Part shown: piece by piece, positions 1 to 12,720 of the stretch
Numbering within the stretch: position 1 is the stretch's first letter
Layout of the letters: every line of letters starts with the position of its first letter
NCBI RefSeq assembly: GCF_011397635.1
Contig: NC_064764.1
Location: 40,910,955 to 40,974,954 of the forward strand
Length of the DNA stretch: 64,000 nt
DNA from: Epinephelus fuscoguttatus
Lineage: Eukaryota > Chordata > Actinopteri > Perciformes > Serranidae
Direction of reading: 5' to 3'
Made by a program: the position numbers and the translations under genes
Notes under the pieces: model-generated
Databases searched by the model: none
What the model was told of the DNA's origin: nothing
The model's input: only the letters and a program-made list of their open reading frames with translations

Positions 1-99
1 GTGTCCATATACTTTTGGCCATGTAGTGTGTGTCCTGAGGTTTTGTAATTGAGGGAAACTTGGCGTGTCTGAATATTTGTGTCCTCCGTTATTTTCCAG

Positions 100-1313
100 A
101 ACCCCCCTCCACTACGCGGCCGCCAGCCGTCACTATCAGTGTCTGGAGACTCTGGTTGCTTGTGGCACAGCCATCAACGCCACGGACCAGTGGGGGCGCT
201 CCGCCCTGCACTATGCAGCTGCCTCGGACCTGGACAGGAGGTGAGGAGGAGCACAGAGACACATCTGCTCTTCATCGTCTGTTGTTCCAAAGTTAGGAGG
301 AGAATTATTTTTAAACCCGACGAGGAGAGGAGGAGGAGCATCTGAAAAGCTCTTCACACCGCTTCTCTGGTGTTGCTCTGAGAATCTGGGTAGCTGTCTA
401 CTGTTACTGCATATAGAAACCTGCCGGTCCACACCTTTTCTGTTTCCATGGTAACCTGGAGGTGAGACTGAGGTGGTGATAGTCTTGCTTGGCCTCCAGG
501 ATTGGCAGCACCACACTTTGGCGCTCGGCAGCACAGTAACAAGTTATCCACTTGTTAGCATCAGGAGATAACGCCGTATTAAAAGAGGCTGTTGTTTGAG
601 TGTGTTGATGCTTTATCCTCCTTTATGTCACTCCTCCTCCCTCCTCCCTCCTTCCCTCCTTTCCTCCCTCCTCCCTCCTCCCTCCTCCCTCCTTCCCTCC
701 TTTCCTCCTTCCCCCCTGTTGTCTCCTCCTCTGCAGGCGCCGTGTGGCTCTGGAGCCAGAGAGCGAAGGAGTCCAGGCAGAGAGGGAGAAAGAGGCGGCG
801 CTGTAAGTCCACGCTAAGAGATATACGTCATTTGGACCAAAGCTGTGTCCAGGTTCACTCTGCATGTTCATGTTTATAAGCTTATGAGGACAAAACACAC
901 GAAAGGTGATTAAATCAAATAAAAAACAGCTGCATGTTTTTCATAAAAACATGCAGCAACTCACACTTAACTAACACTTAGTGTGCTTTTATTTTGGCGG
1001 GCCAAAAAACGACCCATCTGAGGCAGCAGTTGCCCAGCACAGTTTCATTGTATGTCAGTCTGTCGTCCCATGATGCAATGCACAAATGAAACGGTGCCGC
1101 TACTCACTGCAAAAACATGAACCAGATCATGGTCTGGTTCGGTGTTACGCGTGAGCCGTGTCATGTGTTGAATGATAACTGAGATGTTTGTGTTCCAGAT
1201 GTTTAGAGTTCCTGCTGCAGAGCGGAGCGACGGCCTCTCTCAAAGACAAGCAGGGCTACAGTCCTGTCCACTACGCCGCAGCATATGGACACAGGCACTG
1301 TCTGGAGCTGGTC

Positions 1314-1356
<43 letters not shown>

Positions 1357-2279
1357 GGAGGAAATAGTTGTTTTGTGACTCGAGGCGTTTTCTCCATCTG
1401 TTGGCTGATCATATTTTCTCCGCTCTCCGTGCAGCAACATTCCAAGTTTCTGCTGTCTCTTGTTTTAAACACAGTTTGTGTCAAAAACGTTTTAAAATGT
1501 TTCGAGTATATTAATCCATAAAATCACAAGAGTCACTTCCCTTTGATATTGAAGTATAGAGCAGAGGTTCCTTACTGGTCCGACCACAGGTTCCAGATTT
1601 TTCCCTCAGTCATTAGTTTGAGGTCCACACAGTTCATTACACTCAACATCATATTTGTGTTTGGACATGTCATCGAGCTGGTTCACTGTGTGTGTCAAGC
1701 AGCTGTCTGTTAGTAACCCGCTCTACAACAGGAACAGCACTTCAGAATAAAAGCTCTATGCTGGAAATTCACTGTACTTCAAAATAAAGTGTGTTTTGTT
1801 TGCGAGTCACATGTGGTCCATTCAGAATGGACCGCAACCCACCAGTTGGGAACCACTGGTATAGAGTACATGTTATATATGAGAGGACTTCCTGTAGGTT
1901 CAGTGTTGACGAGTTGTTGTTGTGACCTGCAGCTGCTGGACAGAGACGACACTCAACAAGACGACCCTGAATCTCCGAACGCCAGGAGCCCACTGCACCT
2001 CGCTGTGAGTCTCACACAAACACACACGATAGCATGTGATGTCACTGTCTTTACATATGTATTTATTGACAGAACAACTGAAAATATCATATCATAAAAT
2101 ATGAACTTTTTTTTTTAACCAAACCATGGTTACGTTGTTGTTTTTTTGTTGTTGTTGTTTTTTAAATATATTTTTTTCTTTTGTTAATTATTATTTATTT
2201 ATATTTGTCAGCACAATTAAGAAATGTAACGGAAAAAGAGTATGTGTGTATACATATGCATATATATGTACATACAGTA

Positions 2280-2323
<44 letters not shown>

Positions 2324-5300
2324 CATATATAAATAAGAAAAGAGTAATGTAAAAGGAAGAGGGAGATAAATAATATTTTATGGAGAAGGGGCAGGATTAC
2401 ATAAGTTGTACTTCTTCCCACCCCTTTTCAGACATGTAAGTGAAATTATTGTGCTGTTTTCTTTTCTAAAATTGTCTTGATTGTCCATTTCTGTATTATT
2501 ATTTCTGTTTTACTTGTTCATATATACGTTATATATCTTTTGCATGTTCGGAATAAAAATCACTACAACTACTAGGAAAGACGGGAAAGTTCTTAAATGT
2601 TTCAAAACACATGAGCTGTATGGGAAATGTTGATTGAGTATACAAATTAGCTGTGAACTCACTATGAAAAAAAAACACTTAATTTTTCAAAGACAAACAA
2701 TCTTCTCTGCAGTTTAGTCACTGAAAACAGAAAACAAAGATAAACTGATAGAATAAAAAAAGGAAAGAAATAATTAAGTGTTTACATAAATTCTTCAAAC
2801 CTTAACTGTGAATTCTCCTTAAATTAAATATAAAAAATTCAAATTAAACAGTAGTTTTTCATTTAACAAAACAAGGGAACAATCTTAAATATTTGAACAC
2901 AGAAGTTGAACAAGAACTTTTCCTGAATAAATGATTCTTAAAGTGTCTGAAAAAAAACTCTGATGACGAAAATTTCATGAAGCGTCTCCGTCTCTCTGCA
3001 GGCGTACCACGGCCACGCTCAGGCTCTGGAGGTGCTGCTGCAGGGGGAGAGGGAGGTGGACCAGGGGGACGAGGTGGGGAGGACCCCCCTGGCCCTGGCT
3101 GCCCTCCGGGGCCACGCCGAGTGTGTTCACACCCTCCTCAGCCAGGGAGCGTCGCCGCGCACCACTGACACCCAGTACGGACGCAGCCCAGTCCACCTGG
3201 CAGGTGGGTTCAGTTTCAAGCTCATGATTCACTGTTCCTGTTTCTGTGTCACGTTAACATCTGGTTTCAACACGTTTCAACACGTTTCAGCTCGATGTGG
3301 CCAAAAGTATGTGGACACTTGGTCTCAGGCTGTTGTTGATGGTTTGGATCTGTTAATGCAACAACACACAGTGAATTCAGTAAATGTATTGTCTGGAAAA
3401 AGCCATCATTCAGTACTAATGTACCTCCACTGTGGGCTCATGGGATATAATGTGATACTTTGTGTGAGTCACAACATAGTGATTGGAGGTTTAAATATTA
3501 CTTTGCAACCTTATTACATGGCTCCAGGTGTAAATGCTCCCACTGTGTGTTTCTAATCACCTGAACATATCGTTCAGCTGCTAAATGACAAACTGAACGT
3601 CTCCCTGAATCGGCAGTGACGTGTGAAGCTTCGGGCGTACAGTCAGTCACAGCTCGTCTGTTCACATGAGTGACTTCAGCTCATACCTGTGTTTGAAAAC
3701 AGGTTATTTGTTGTAAATATTTGTTTGTATCCAGCACGCTGCTCACCCTGCTGCTTTTAGGCCTGTGCTTCTTATTTTTGCACTCTTTGCACTGGTGACG
3801 CAGGAGTCCTCCCCATCTGATCAAACCGACTATTAATAAACATCTCTGTCACTTTGTGTTTCTTCTTCTCTTGCTGCCTCACCCTCTCCGTCCTCCTCCA
3901 GTGATGAACGGTCACACGACATGTGTGCGCCTCCTGCTGGATGAATCAGACAGTGCAGACCTGGTAGATGCTGCTGACTCTCAGGGACAGTGAGTACTTT
4001 GTGTTTTCCTCCCCTTCAGTTTTCTCTTGATCTGTTCCAGTTTGTTTTTAACACCTCCTCTTCCTCGTCTGCAGGACTCCTCTGATGCTGGCGGTCGCAG
4101 GAGGTCATGTGGACGCCGTGTCACTGCTGCTGGAGCGGGAAGCAAACGTGAACGCTGCGAATAACCACGGCCTCACTGCCCTGCACCTCGGGGTGAGTGT
4201 TCACATTCTCCCTTTCTCTGTCATGACTTCAGGGAGGCTTGAATGTTCCACCAGAACAATCATGGCACTTACCTGTTATATCTTTTCTTTTATCACTGTG
4301 TTACAATTTATTAGTTCTTTGCATTGGTGACTGTAAATATCTGCTGACCAGGTGGACATGATTTTGGTTTTATGCTATGTTTCTTTGAACTTTCTTTCAC
4401 TTTACTGTGCTCTATGTTTCTGTTGTCTGCTTCTCATGTCAACACTTAAAACACTGTTGTATAAACTAATGAAAAAGTCCAGGCATATTTTACAAGTGTT
4501 CCTCAAGTCTGAAATAGATTTCCAGCTGTTCCAGCGAGTCATTTTTAATTTCCTATTTTGGATGACAGATTCTCAAATCTCGTATGATCTGAAGGTGAAG
4601 AATTAGTGAGAGATCTTTTAAATCACTTCTCAAAACTTATCTTTAAAAAAGGTTTTTCGTAAATGTTTTTTATTTCCAACTCATCTGTTTTATTGTCTCC
4701 ATCAGGCATAATAAGCCTGAATGGTATGATGTGTTCGGTCGTGTGTCTGTGAGTGTCCACAGCTAATCTCACAAACTACTGGACCAATCAGCTTTATATT
4801 TTGTGTGCACAATTACGAGTGTATGCTCAGTGATCTTTCGTGGTTGAGGTAACTCGCAGTTGTTGATAAACCTGTTTTATTGGCTGTTTTATTCCGTCAT
4901 TTAATGCTGACTGCTCACTGCTCTTGATTGGCCGGCAGGGGCCTTAAAGGCTCAAGAAAATCACGCAGCAAAAGCATAGAGCAAAAGGCGTTTCTGGAAA
5001 TCAGCTCAGTTAAAATCAGTAACTCTTCCCGTCTGTTGCAGGTCATATTTTTGCCGTCATTGTGGCTAAAAATTAGACATTCATAAAAAAATGTTGCTCT
5101 CATTTTGAGCCAGAGTCTCTGCAGATTAATTCCATACCTGATATGTTATTATGATCCACAGAAGTTAGATCCACATTATAAGATGAATTAGTCCCTGTTC
5201 TTTGCAGTCTTCGCTGAAACTCTAAGGGAGCCTGGAGGGACAGTTCCACCAGGTGCAGATCACATTGTCTGGAGTGGCCGTGATCAGCTACAGATCTTTG

Positions 5301-6176
5301 CCAGGCTGCCACTTCTCTGAGTGCAATTTTCTGGTTATTGTCGTCACTCCGTTTTATTGTTTGTATTATTTTGATTGTCTGATTTTTGCCTCATTGCAGT
5401 CAAGAAATGTTTTAATCCTGGTTCAACCATGTGAAGGACTTGATTTGAAAAGCGTTGCATAAATAAGGTTTATTGCAATTGTGTTAATAATATTCTTGTC
5501 ATTAAATAAACTAAAAGAAAAAGGTTTTCCAAAGAGTCCATCAAGGTGACTGAATGTTGTGTCTGTCTTTTATATCACACAGATATGTGACATTAACCCT
5601 CAGACTTGTGTCACACTATATAAAGATGGCGGATAATAATGTGAACCAGCAGTATGTTTGACTTTCATTTAAAGACGTCCGTCTTGTTTCTGCAGCTGCT
5701 GTGTGGTCAGGAGGAGTGTATCCAGTGTCTGCTGGAGCAGGAAGCCTCGGTTTTAATTGGCGACTCTCGAGGTCGCACCGCCATCCACCTGGCCGCCGCC
5801 CGAGGTCACGCCTCGTGGCTGAGCGAGCTGCTGAGCATCGCCTGCTCCGAGCCGCCGTCCCTTCCCCCGCTGAGAGACAACAGCGGGTACACGCCGCTGC
5901 ACTGGGCCTGCTACTACGGTCAGTGTTCATACAGATACACCCAGCCTGCAGGAAACTGGTTTTAACTCTGTTGTTGTTTCAGAGGTGACGCTCGTACAAG
6001 AAATAATTACTTATTAATTATGAGGCTTTAAAAAGTGTTTTTATAATTAAAAAAAATTACTCAGGGTGCACATCATGATAGTGTTTACAGTCTCTTTCTC
6101 TCTTTAAGAGAAAACGACAAAAAATAAGAGAAATATTGAGTCACGTCTTTGCTGGTCTGATTTATAGTTTAACATC

Positions 6177-6207
<31 letters not shown>

Positions 6208-9200
6208 CGCAGGTCATGAGGGGTGTGTGGAGGTTCTGCTGGAGCAGAAAGGTTGTCGCTGTATTGATGGGAACCCGTTCACCCCTCTCCACTGTGCTGT
6301 GTAAGTTATTAGATATTATTTATTGATCGATTTTTTTATTGACCTTTTTGAAAAGATCGGGTTGATTTAAACACATTTGTTGTTGTATTTATACCAGGGC
6401 TCTTAGTTATGATTACTTTTGCTCTCATTGATCTATTAATTAGTTTTCTACTGAACTTACTGATCATTTAATCTGTGAAGTGTCAGAATATGGTGAACAG
6501 TATCCATTGTGGCTTTTTGTCAGTTTGATTTGTGAGATAAAAAAAAGATGTTTAATTGTTTAAAAGTTTAAAAAGCGACGTGTTTAATTTTGTTGAATTA
6601 ATGATTTTTAAGTTCATTCACTTCAGAATTCTTTTAACCTTTATTATATTAGAGAGATCACTGAGGGACGGCCCTCACTGACAGTACATTGAGTCAAGAT
6701 TCAAAAAGTTTATTGTCATGCACAGTAAAAACACAGCAGTTTACATCATACAGTAAAATTCATAGTTGCCAGTCTCCCCTCACGAGAAACAATAATAAAA
6801 TAAGAATAAAAGTTAGACTTTAAGAATTCAACTAATTACAGAAACAAAGAAAAATAATTCCATTATAAAAATAATAAAAGCCATTTCAACTTTCTGTCAA
6901 TCAGTTTATTGATCAAAATGTTTATTTTTACTGTTTCCTTCATGAACCTGTGAACGATAGCGAGCGCAGCTCAGAAAGTGAAAAGAAAAAAGGAAATAAA
7001 ATGCTGTAGAGCTTCTTATTAAACTGTATTTTCATAAAATATTCAAAGAAAGATATTTTAGTGCTTAACATCCTCTGGACTGACACGGAGCAGCAGCATC
7101 AGGATTCACAGTTAAAACACACTGAACACTTTAAAAACATTCCACCAACAGAGTGAACGATCACGAGTCCTGTGCATCTCTGCTGCTGGAGGCCATGGGC
7201 TCGGACATCGCTGGCTGCAAAGACGCCAAGGACAGGTAAGATGTGTGTGTGTAACTAAGTACATTTACTCAAATACTGTATTTAAGTATTTGATATAATG
7301 TGACTTCATACTTCCATTCCACTTCATCTCTTGTGTTTGTGATAAACTGAAGGATGTGTTGAGTTAATTCTTCTTCTACATCTAAATAAACTCTTTCAAA
7401 ACCTGTGATCTTATGATGATCTTATAGACCATGATGCATTGCTGTAGATTAAATGACCCAACAGGATATGAAGGAGTTAAAACAAGCACAACCTGAAACA
7501 TCTACAGCAGGAAAATGACACATTCATGCTGCAGGAATATTAACCCAAAAATATCAGAACAGAAAAACACTGACAGGAAACATTTACTGCACAATGAATA
7601 CTTTTACTTTCCATACTTTACGTACATTTTGCTGATACATACTTTATCTTCAGTAATGTTTTAAACGCAGGACTGTTACATGTAGTGGAGTATTATTGTT
7701 GTGGAGTCAGTACTTTAACTTCAGTGAAGCATCTTCCTCTCTGCTGCAGGACTCCTCTTCACGCTGCAGCGTTCTCGGGTCATGTTGACTGCATCCAGCT
7801 GCTCCTGTCCCATGATGCACCTGTTGATGCTGTGGACCAATCAGGTCGCAGTGCACTGATGATGGTGGCAGAGAAGGGCAGAGTCGGAGCCCTGGGTACG
7901 GAGTTTGTTTTTTTTTTTTTTTTACCCATGGTGTTTTGTCTCCTGTTCTGTGTCGCTGATTTTGAGTGTATCTGTTTGTGTGTGTGTCTGCAGAGGTGCT
8001 GTTGACCAGCGCTGGGAGCAACCTCAGTCTGACGGACAAAGATGGAAACACCGCCCTGCATCTAGCCTGCAGTAATGTAAGTCTCCACACGGGGGCTCCA
8101 CCCTCCACCTTATTTGATGCCAGTGTCTTTTAAAAGTCAGTGCAGTCCCTTTCCTGAAACCCTCCTCACACTCGTACATTATCACTGATCATGTTTGTTA
8201 GTTCTTTAAACAACATTGTCAACCACTTTACCTTACCGTCAGACTGCCCTTTCTGATAGGGAACTGAAGCGATTATATCCATATATGCTTTCTCAAAAAC
8301 AATAATTTGGCCTCACAGAACACAGGAGTTTTCTCTCAGATTAGGTGTCTATGTTTAGATTATTTTGACATGCTATACTGTGACTTTTTTTCATGATTTT
8401 GGACGACATGCTATACTGTGACTTTTTCCATGATTTTGGACGACATGCTATACTATGACTTTTTTCCATGATTTCGGACAACATGCTATACTATGACTTT
8501 TTTCCATGATTTCGGACGACATGCTATACTATGACTTTTTTCCATGATTTCGGACGACATGCTATATTATGACTTTTTTCCATGATTTCGGATGACATGC
8601 TATACTGTGACTTTTTTCCATGATTTCGGATGACATGCTATATTATGACTTTTTTCCATGATTTCGGACGACATACTATATTATGACTTTTTCGATAATT
8701 TTGGGCAACATGCTATACTATGACTTTTTTTCATGATTTGAAGCATGTCATCCAAAATCATGAAAAAAAAAGTCACAGTATAGTAACAAACCTTTTACTG
8801 CATCCCTCGTCCACAGCAGTACATTGCTCAGCTCTGGTGGTGATACATCCTCCTGCTTGTCCAAACTGGGGGTGTACAGACGACATCTACTGTAGATACA
8901 CTGACTGTAGATAAATGCCTCCTACAAGCCCATTACAAAAATCCGAACTGCTGCGTAAAGGTTTTATTCATGAAGTCTCATTGAGATCAACATGTGAGAT
9001 CTGATGACACCTTTAACATTAACATCAGGACACGTCAGTCACACAAAAACACCACCAGGTTTGAATGAATGTTTTGTCTCTGTAACTTTGCAGGGAAGAG
9101 AAGACTGTGTGATGTTGATCCTGGAGAAGCTGTCTGACACGGCGCTCATCAACGCCACAAATGCAGCACTGCAAACGTGAGTTTCTAACACCTCCATCAC

Positions 9201-11703
9201 ATGACAAAACATGTTCAGTCTCACTGTAATCTGATGAACTAGAAATGGTCAACATGATCATGTTTAACTCTGTGTGTGTCAGTCCTCTCCACCTGGCGGC
9301 TCGTAGCGGTCTGAAGAAGGCGGTCCAGGAGCTGCTGTCTCGAGGAGCCAGCGTTCAGACGGTGGATGAGAACGGTAGGGTGACCCAGGTCTAAACCAGC
9401 CCCTCCTCCAGGACCTTTATCAGTTCGAGCTGCATGCAGTGGTCGTTTGTCAGCATGGCTGTTTTCCTCCGTTCCTGCATGAACTGCAATAATGAATGAT
9501 TTTAATTTCATTTATTCCACGTGCACTGCAAATGAATCTCTAAAAGAGGGTTCCCACTGCTCATGGAGTCTAGAGATGATATTCCAAGATTTAAAAATGA
9601 GACACTTCAACACTGTTTCAACATTTTATTGCCTTTATTTGACAGTGACAGCAGAGAGATGACAGGATGAGGAAGAACATGACATGAATTAATTGCCAAA
9701 GTCTAATGAATGGAATACTTCATTTAAAGTACTGATTTATGATGGACCGTTTATAATAAATATATATATATAAAAACAGATGCAGCAGATTCAGATATCA
9801 TCTTTAATGTCACACATTCTTTTCCCCTGTCAAGACCTGGTGCCTACATTTCCCACAATGCAACTTGACCACCTTCAGATTGTTTTCATTTCCAAACAGA
9901 CTTGACACAGCTCCCTGTAGAGACACTCAAAGCTGTACACAACTTTAGACTTCATATTTTGCCTGAAAACTAACATTCAAGCAACAATGTGACAACCACC
10001 TCTTCAGCAACCTACATGCTGTAAAATCTTTGTGGTGCATTAGCCATGGTAATGACAGAGCTCGCCGCCCCACCTGCAAATGTTCTGCAAAAACCAGTTC
10101 CCCTCGATGCTGCATCCTTGGTTTAGCACTGTCTAAGGCAATTGTGACTGGCTGAAAGAAGTACAAAAACCCAAAAAACTCTTTCTCCTCACGTCAGAGA
10201 TGTACTTGCTTTTTATCCACATGTTCACGTAGACAACCAGCGTCCTCATGAACAGATTTGTTCATGTACCTACGTTTGAACTACATGTAATTTAAACAAT
10301 TTCCCCCCGGGGATTAATAAAGTATTCTGAATCTGAATCTGAATCTGAATGTCACAGGAGGATACCACTAGGGGGCGCACCTGAGAACTCAGCCCATATA
10401 AAACTTCGGTGATGCGTGATGTAAACAAACATGGCAACACTCGACATTATTAAACTGTTAGTTCTGAGGTCACCAAATATCAAACCTTCATAATGACCCC
10501 TTGTGTGCAGTACGAAGTGTCTGTCGACAGCTTTACAGACGTCTGTTCTGACGGTGGTCTGTGGGGAAAATACTTTTATTTGCTGCAACATGAAGAGTGG
10601 CCAGTTGGAAGCAAAGCTAAAGGCCTTTGCACACTGAGTCCGTTTTTTTAAATCTGTCTTCTGAAAAAAATCATTACACACAGAAACCTGTCACACTGAT
10701 TCTGATGCGTTTTATTGTTCAATTCATTGTGAAAATTTTCAGCATGTGACAGAATTAAACGACACATTTCCTCCTTCCTCTCTCCACTGGAGCTACCTAT
10801 CTGCCTTCACCACTCCCTCCCACAGCTGCATGAGGGGGCGGAGCTGTCCTTCCTCCCTGTCTCCACATTCTCTGTGCGGTCCACATCCTCTTCATCATCA
10901 TCCACCTGAATCTGACCTGCTGAACATGAGCTATCTGAGTTATGATTCTGAGCCCCGTTCCTCTGTCTCGTCTCAGCTGTGTCCCACCGCTACGTTTTCT
11001 TCACTGATTCTTGGTCAAACGTCTCTGAAGGATCTGACCGAGTTACAAATCGAACCTGTTCAGAAAATTTTTATGACAGACAAACGTTTCGGACTCAGTG
11101 TGCAAAGGCTTTCAGCTGGATTTCTGGTGCTCTGGTTCACAGAGCATGATCGCTCTGCCTATATGTGACAGTGGGAACCTGATTGAAACTGTCCACAGGC
11201 TGTTTCTTTGCTTATTATTGGATGTATCTGTTGTGTAGTGATGGACGTCAGCTGTGTTGTGTTGTGTCTGTGTGCTCTGTGCCCCCCCCCCATGTCTATG
11301 TACTGTGTCAGCTGGCTGAACACTAATGGAATGCTGCTCCGTCCCTCCTTTGTCTTCTGCTTCGCCTTCCTCGCTTCCTCCATGTCTACGTCTCGCTCTT
11401 CTTCCTCCCTCCCCCTCTTCCTCTCTCTGTCTCTCTACCTCAGGTCTGACGCCTGCTCTGGCTTGCGCTCCTAGCAGAGAGGTGGCTGACTGTCTGGCTC
11501 TCATTCTGGCTACCATGATGCCTTTCTGCTCCCCTTGCAGCTCCGGGGCTCCCTCCCCAGGCTCCCTGCTGAGGCAGCTGCCCCACCAGGGGGGTAAAGG
11601 CCCGGGCACCGGCCCTCGGGGGCCACGCAGCCCCAGGAACCCCTCCGGACCCTCCAGCGAAGGAACCACCGAGAACGACTCGGAGGACTCGGAAACCTTC
11701 TGA
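100..11703 (+). CDS. ankrd44: ankrd44, PP6 regulatory ankyrin repeat subunit B (5' partial)
   Basis: Ankyrin-repeat regulatory subunit of serine/threonine protein phosphatase 6; the family scaffolds the PP6 catalytic and SAPS subunits. Fifteen exons were assembled: 100-240, 737-802, 1199-1310, 1933-2004, 3002-3203, 3902-3989, 4075-4192, 5696-5918, 6213-6300, 7152-7235, 7750-7895, 7994-8076, 9094-9176, 9283-9374, 11444-11703. All phases agree and give 618 residues ending at TGA 11701-11703. The protein is a run of ankyrin repeats ([51 protein letters not shown]). It ends in the family block [20 protein letters not shown] and a short acidic/Ser tail finishing [23 protein letters not shown] resembles ANKRD44 more than ANKRD28 or ANKRD52, and the pikfyve/sgo2 neighbourhood matches human 2q33. 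The full family length is about 1000 residues, so roughly 400 N-terminal residues lie left of the window. Confidence 0.88.
628..720 (+). repeat. Polypyrimidine CTCCTCC low-complexity tract
   Basis: A run of CCTCCCTCCTT-type sequence without purines covers most of 90 bases, directly ahead of the acceptor of ankrd44 exon 737-802. It can act as an extended polypyrimidine tract, and the purine strand can form H-DNA. Confidence 0.8.
1316..1353. repeat. (CA)n microsatellite
   Basis: An uninterrupted CA dinucleotide run of about 19 units begins six bases inside the ankrd44 donor at 1311. Confidence 0.95.
2284..2316. repeat. (TG)n microsatellite
   Basis: A TG run of about 16 units is flanked by TATA-rich sequence in the ankrd44 intron 2005-3001. 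Confidence 0.95.
2395..2575 (+). repeat. Retroposon-like 3' end
   Basis: GGGGCAGGATTACATAAGTT, TACTTCTTCCCACCCCTTTT and a terminal TTGCATGTTCGGAATAAAAA form the 3' tail of a dispersed fish element. A related but diverged tail occurs at about 62055-62225. No coding capacity remains. Confidence 0.5.
6183..6208. repeat. (GT)n microsatellite at splice acceptor
   Basis: GT repeats run up to GCGCAG, the acceptor of ankrd44 exon 6213-6300. The acceptor's pyrimidine tract is therefore replaced by a GT run. Confidence 0.9.
6687..6790 (-). repeat. Dispersed retroposon fragment
   Basis: The segment AAGATTCAAAAAGTTTATTG followed by TCATGCACAGTAAAAACACA is typical of a widely dispersed fish retroposon end. 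It lies within the ankrd44 intron 6301-7151. Confidence 0.45.
7250..7735 (+). repeat. Dispersed AAGTAC-rich repeat, copy 1
   Basis: AACTAAGTACATTTACTCAA, ATACTGTATTTAAG and, near 7600-7735, TACTTTACGTACATTTTGCT and GTGGAGTATTATTG resemble a very common teleost element. Related copies are at about 20700-21190, 35340-35725, 50330-50600 and 53560-53890. The copy ends just before the ankrd44 acceptor at 7749. Confidence 0.55.
8367..8786. repeat. 38-bp minisatellite, about 10 copies, with terminal inverted copy
   Basis: A head-to-tail array has unit GACATGCTATACTATGACTT followed by TTTTCCATGATTTCGGAC; spacings are 37-38 bp. Copies differ by a few substitutions (CTGTGAC/CTATGAC, TTTCGG/TTTTGG). 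At 8741-8786 the array ends with one unit in reverse orientation (CATGTCATCCAAAATCATGA...), so its end can fold on the last direct unit. It lies in the ankrd44 intron 8077-9093. Confidence 0.9.
9945..10170 (-). repeat. Dispersed element related to 43620-43980
   Basis: The minus strand reads TGTACTTCTTTCAGCCAGTC and ACAATTGCCTTAGACAGTGC. This resembles TGTATTTCTTTCAACCAATC and ACAATCGTTCTGGACGGTGC at 43666 onward. Both then share CATGG-containing and GCTGAAGAGG-like positions more weakly. It is a non-coding dispersed repeat. Confidence 0.45.
10295..10351 (+). repeat. Retroposon 3' tail with GAATCT repeats
   Basis: CCCGGGGATTAATAAAGTATT is followed by four TCTGAA units, the characteristic 3' tail of fish L2-like and SINE elements. 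Confidence 0.6.
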
Positions 11704-12720
11704 CCCCTCCGAACCGACTCTCTACCCTCCTACCTCCAGCTGTGCACCTGAACTTTTTACCTCCCCTCCAGGAGCGATGCAGTTTTCGGTTGGTGACATG
11801 AGGCCCGTTTCCACCGCAGGAACTTCTTCAGTGGAAACAGGCCTATGCACTCTTGAGGGAGGAGGGTGGAGATTTGGTCGTGACGTAGCTTGGATGTTTC
11901 GGCTGTATCTTGTACAGAATCGGCCTCCTGTGTGACACCAGGCTGGAGACCCCGCAGCGCTTTTTTTCTTAGTGCCCTTTTTCCAAAAAAACAATGAGCG
12001 GAGCAGCTGAACTGCCCCGGACTGACTACTGCAGCCGAGTAAGATGCTCCACGGTGACGAAGAATTTGATCCGGACCAGTTCTGGTTCGGGTCTGCATGC
12101 TTGTGTTGACTCACACCACGGTTTGTTCTTTCTACTCACGGGTGCTTAAATCCAAACCGACCTCGGTACTTCAGTCTCTGCATGGCACAGCAACTCGCCT
12201 CGGAGACTAGTTTTGTCTTAAAAAAAAAGAAGCCATTTTTAACTGTTTGTACAAAATGAAGTCGACCATGAAGACAGCTGAGTGTCCGTTTAACCTTTTT
12301 ATGATTTTGGCTTGTTGTTGTACCAAATATTTGACTTCCACACGTAAATAATTAACATTTTTAACTGTTAACAACTGAAGCACAAATTTGGATTTTAGGT
12401 TTTGATGAACTGTGGCTGGAATGTCGAGGTTTAGTAGTTTAAATATTGTTCATGAAAACAAGGACACGACACACTGGGTACATCCTGGATCCCTTCTTTG
12501 GGCGAGGAGACGTCAGGGTGAATCCATGCGAGCAGTTTCTACCAGCAGCGACCAATTTTTTAATTAAAATTCTTATTTGTGTTTATTGATAATCTGTTTG
12601 TAAATTCATTTTTAAATAACTCAGATTATAATGACAGTGTCTTATAGGAATGATAAAGTAGCTTCAATGTTTTAGGTAAACTTAATATTTTGTAAATAAA
12701 TTTTAAAGCAAATTCTAGTT
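11704..12720 (+). other. ankrd44: ankrd44 3' untranslated region
   Basis: This follows the ankrd44 stop codon directly, with no splice acceptor and no open frame of note. The first good polyadenylation signal, AATAAA, is at 12695-12700, so the 3'UTR probably ends about 12720. Later signals exist in the tail-to-tail intergenic stretch, so longer transcripts are possible. The extent is inferred. Confidence 0.5.

Larger units (their letters stand above)
9375..11443 (+). other. ankrd44 last intron, repeat-bearing, no gene seen
   Basis: This is the longest ankrd44 intron in the window. It holds a copy of a dispersed element at about 9945-10170, and a retroposon tail at 10295-10351 built of GAATCT repeats after an ATTAATAAAGTATT run. 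The rest is unremarkable sequence with short open frames that show no family resemblance. If the preceding exon were not spliced at 9374, the frame would run only a few codons (GRVTQV) to a stop near 9394. That would give a truncated C-terminus. Confidence 0.5.

Noticed and set aside
592..898. Pro/Ser-rich open frames around 600-900
   Set aside because: They come from the pyrimidine tract CTCCTCC and overlap ankrd44 exon 737-802 in the wrong frame.
8367..8786. CRISPR-like repeat array
   Set aside because: There are no unique spacers, the units are contiguous with variable substitutions, and the genome is a vertebrate. It is a minisatellite.
10746..11168. 140-codon plus-strand open frame in the last ankrd44 intron
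   Set aside because: No splice sites in phase with 9283-9374 or 11444-11703. The pyrimidine-rich composition is typical of intronic sequence, and the known ankrd44 tail joins directly across it.
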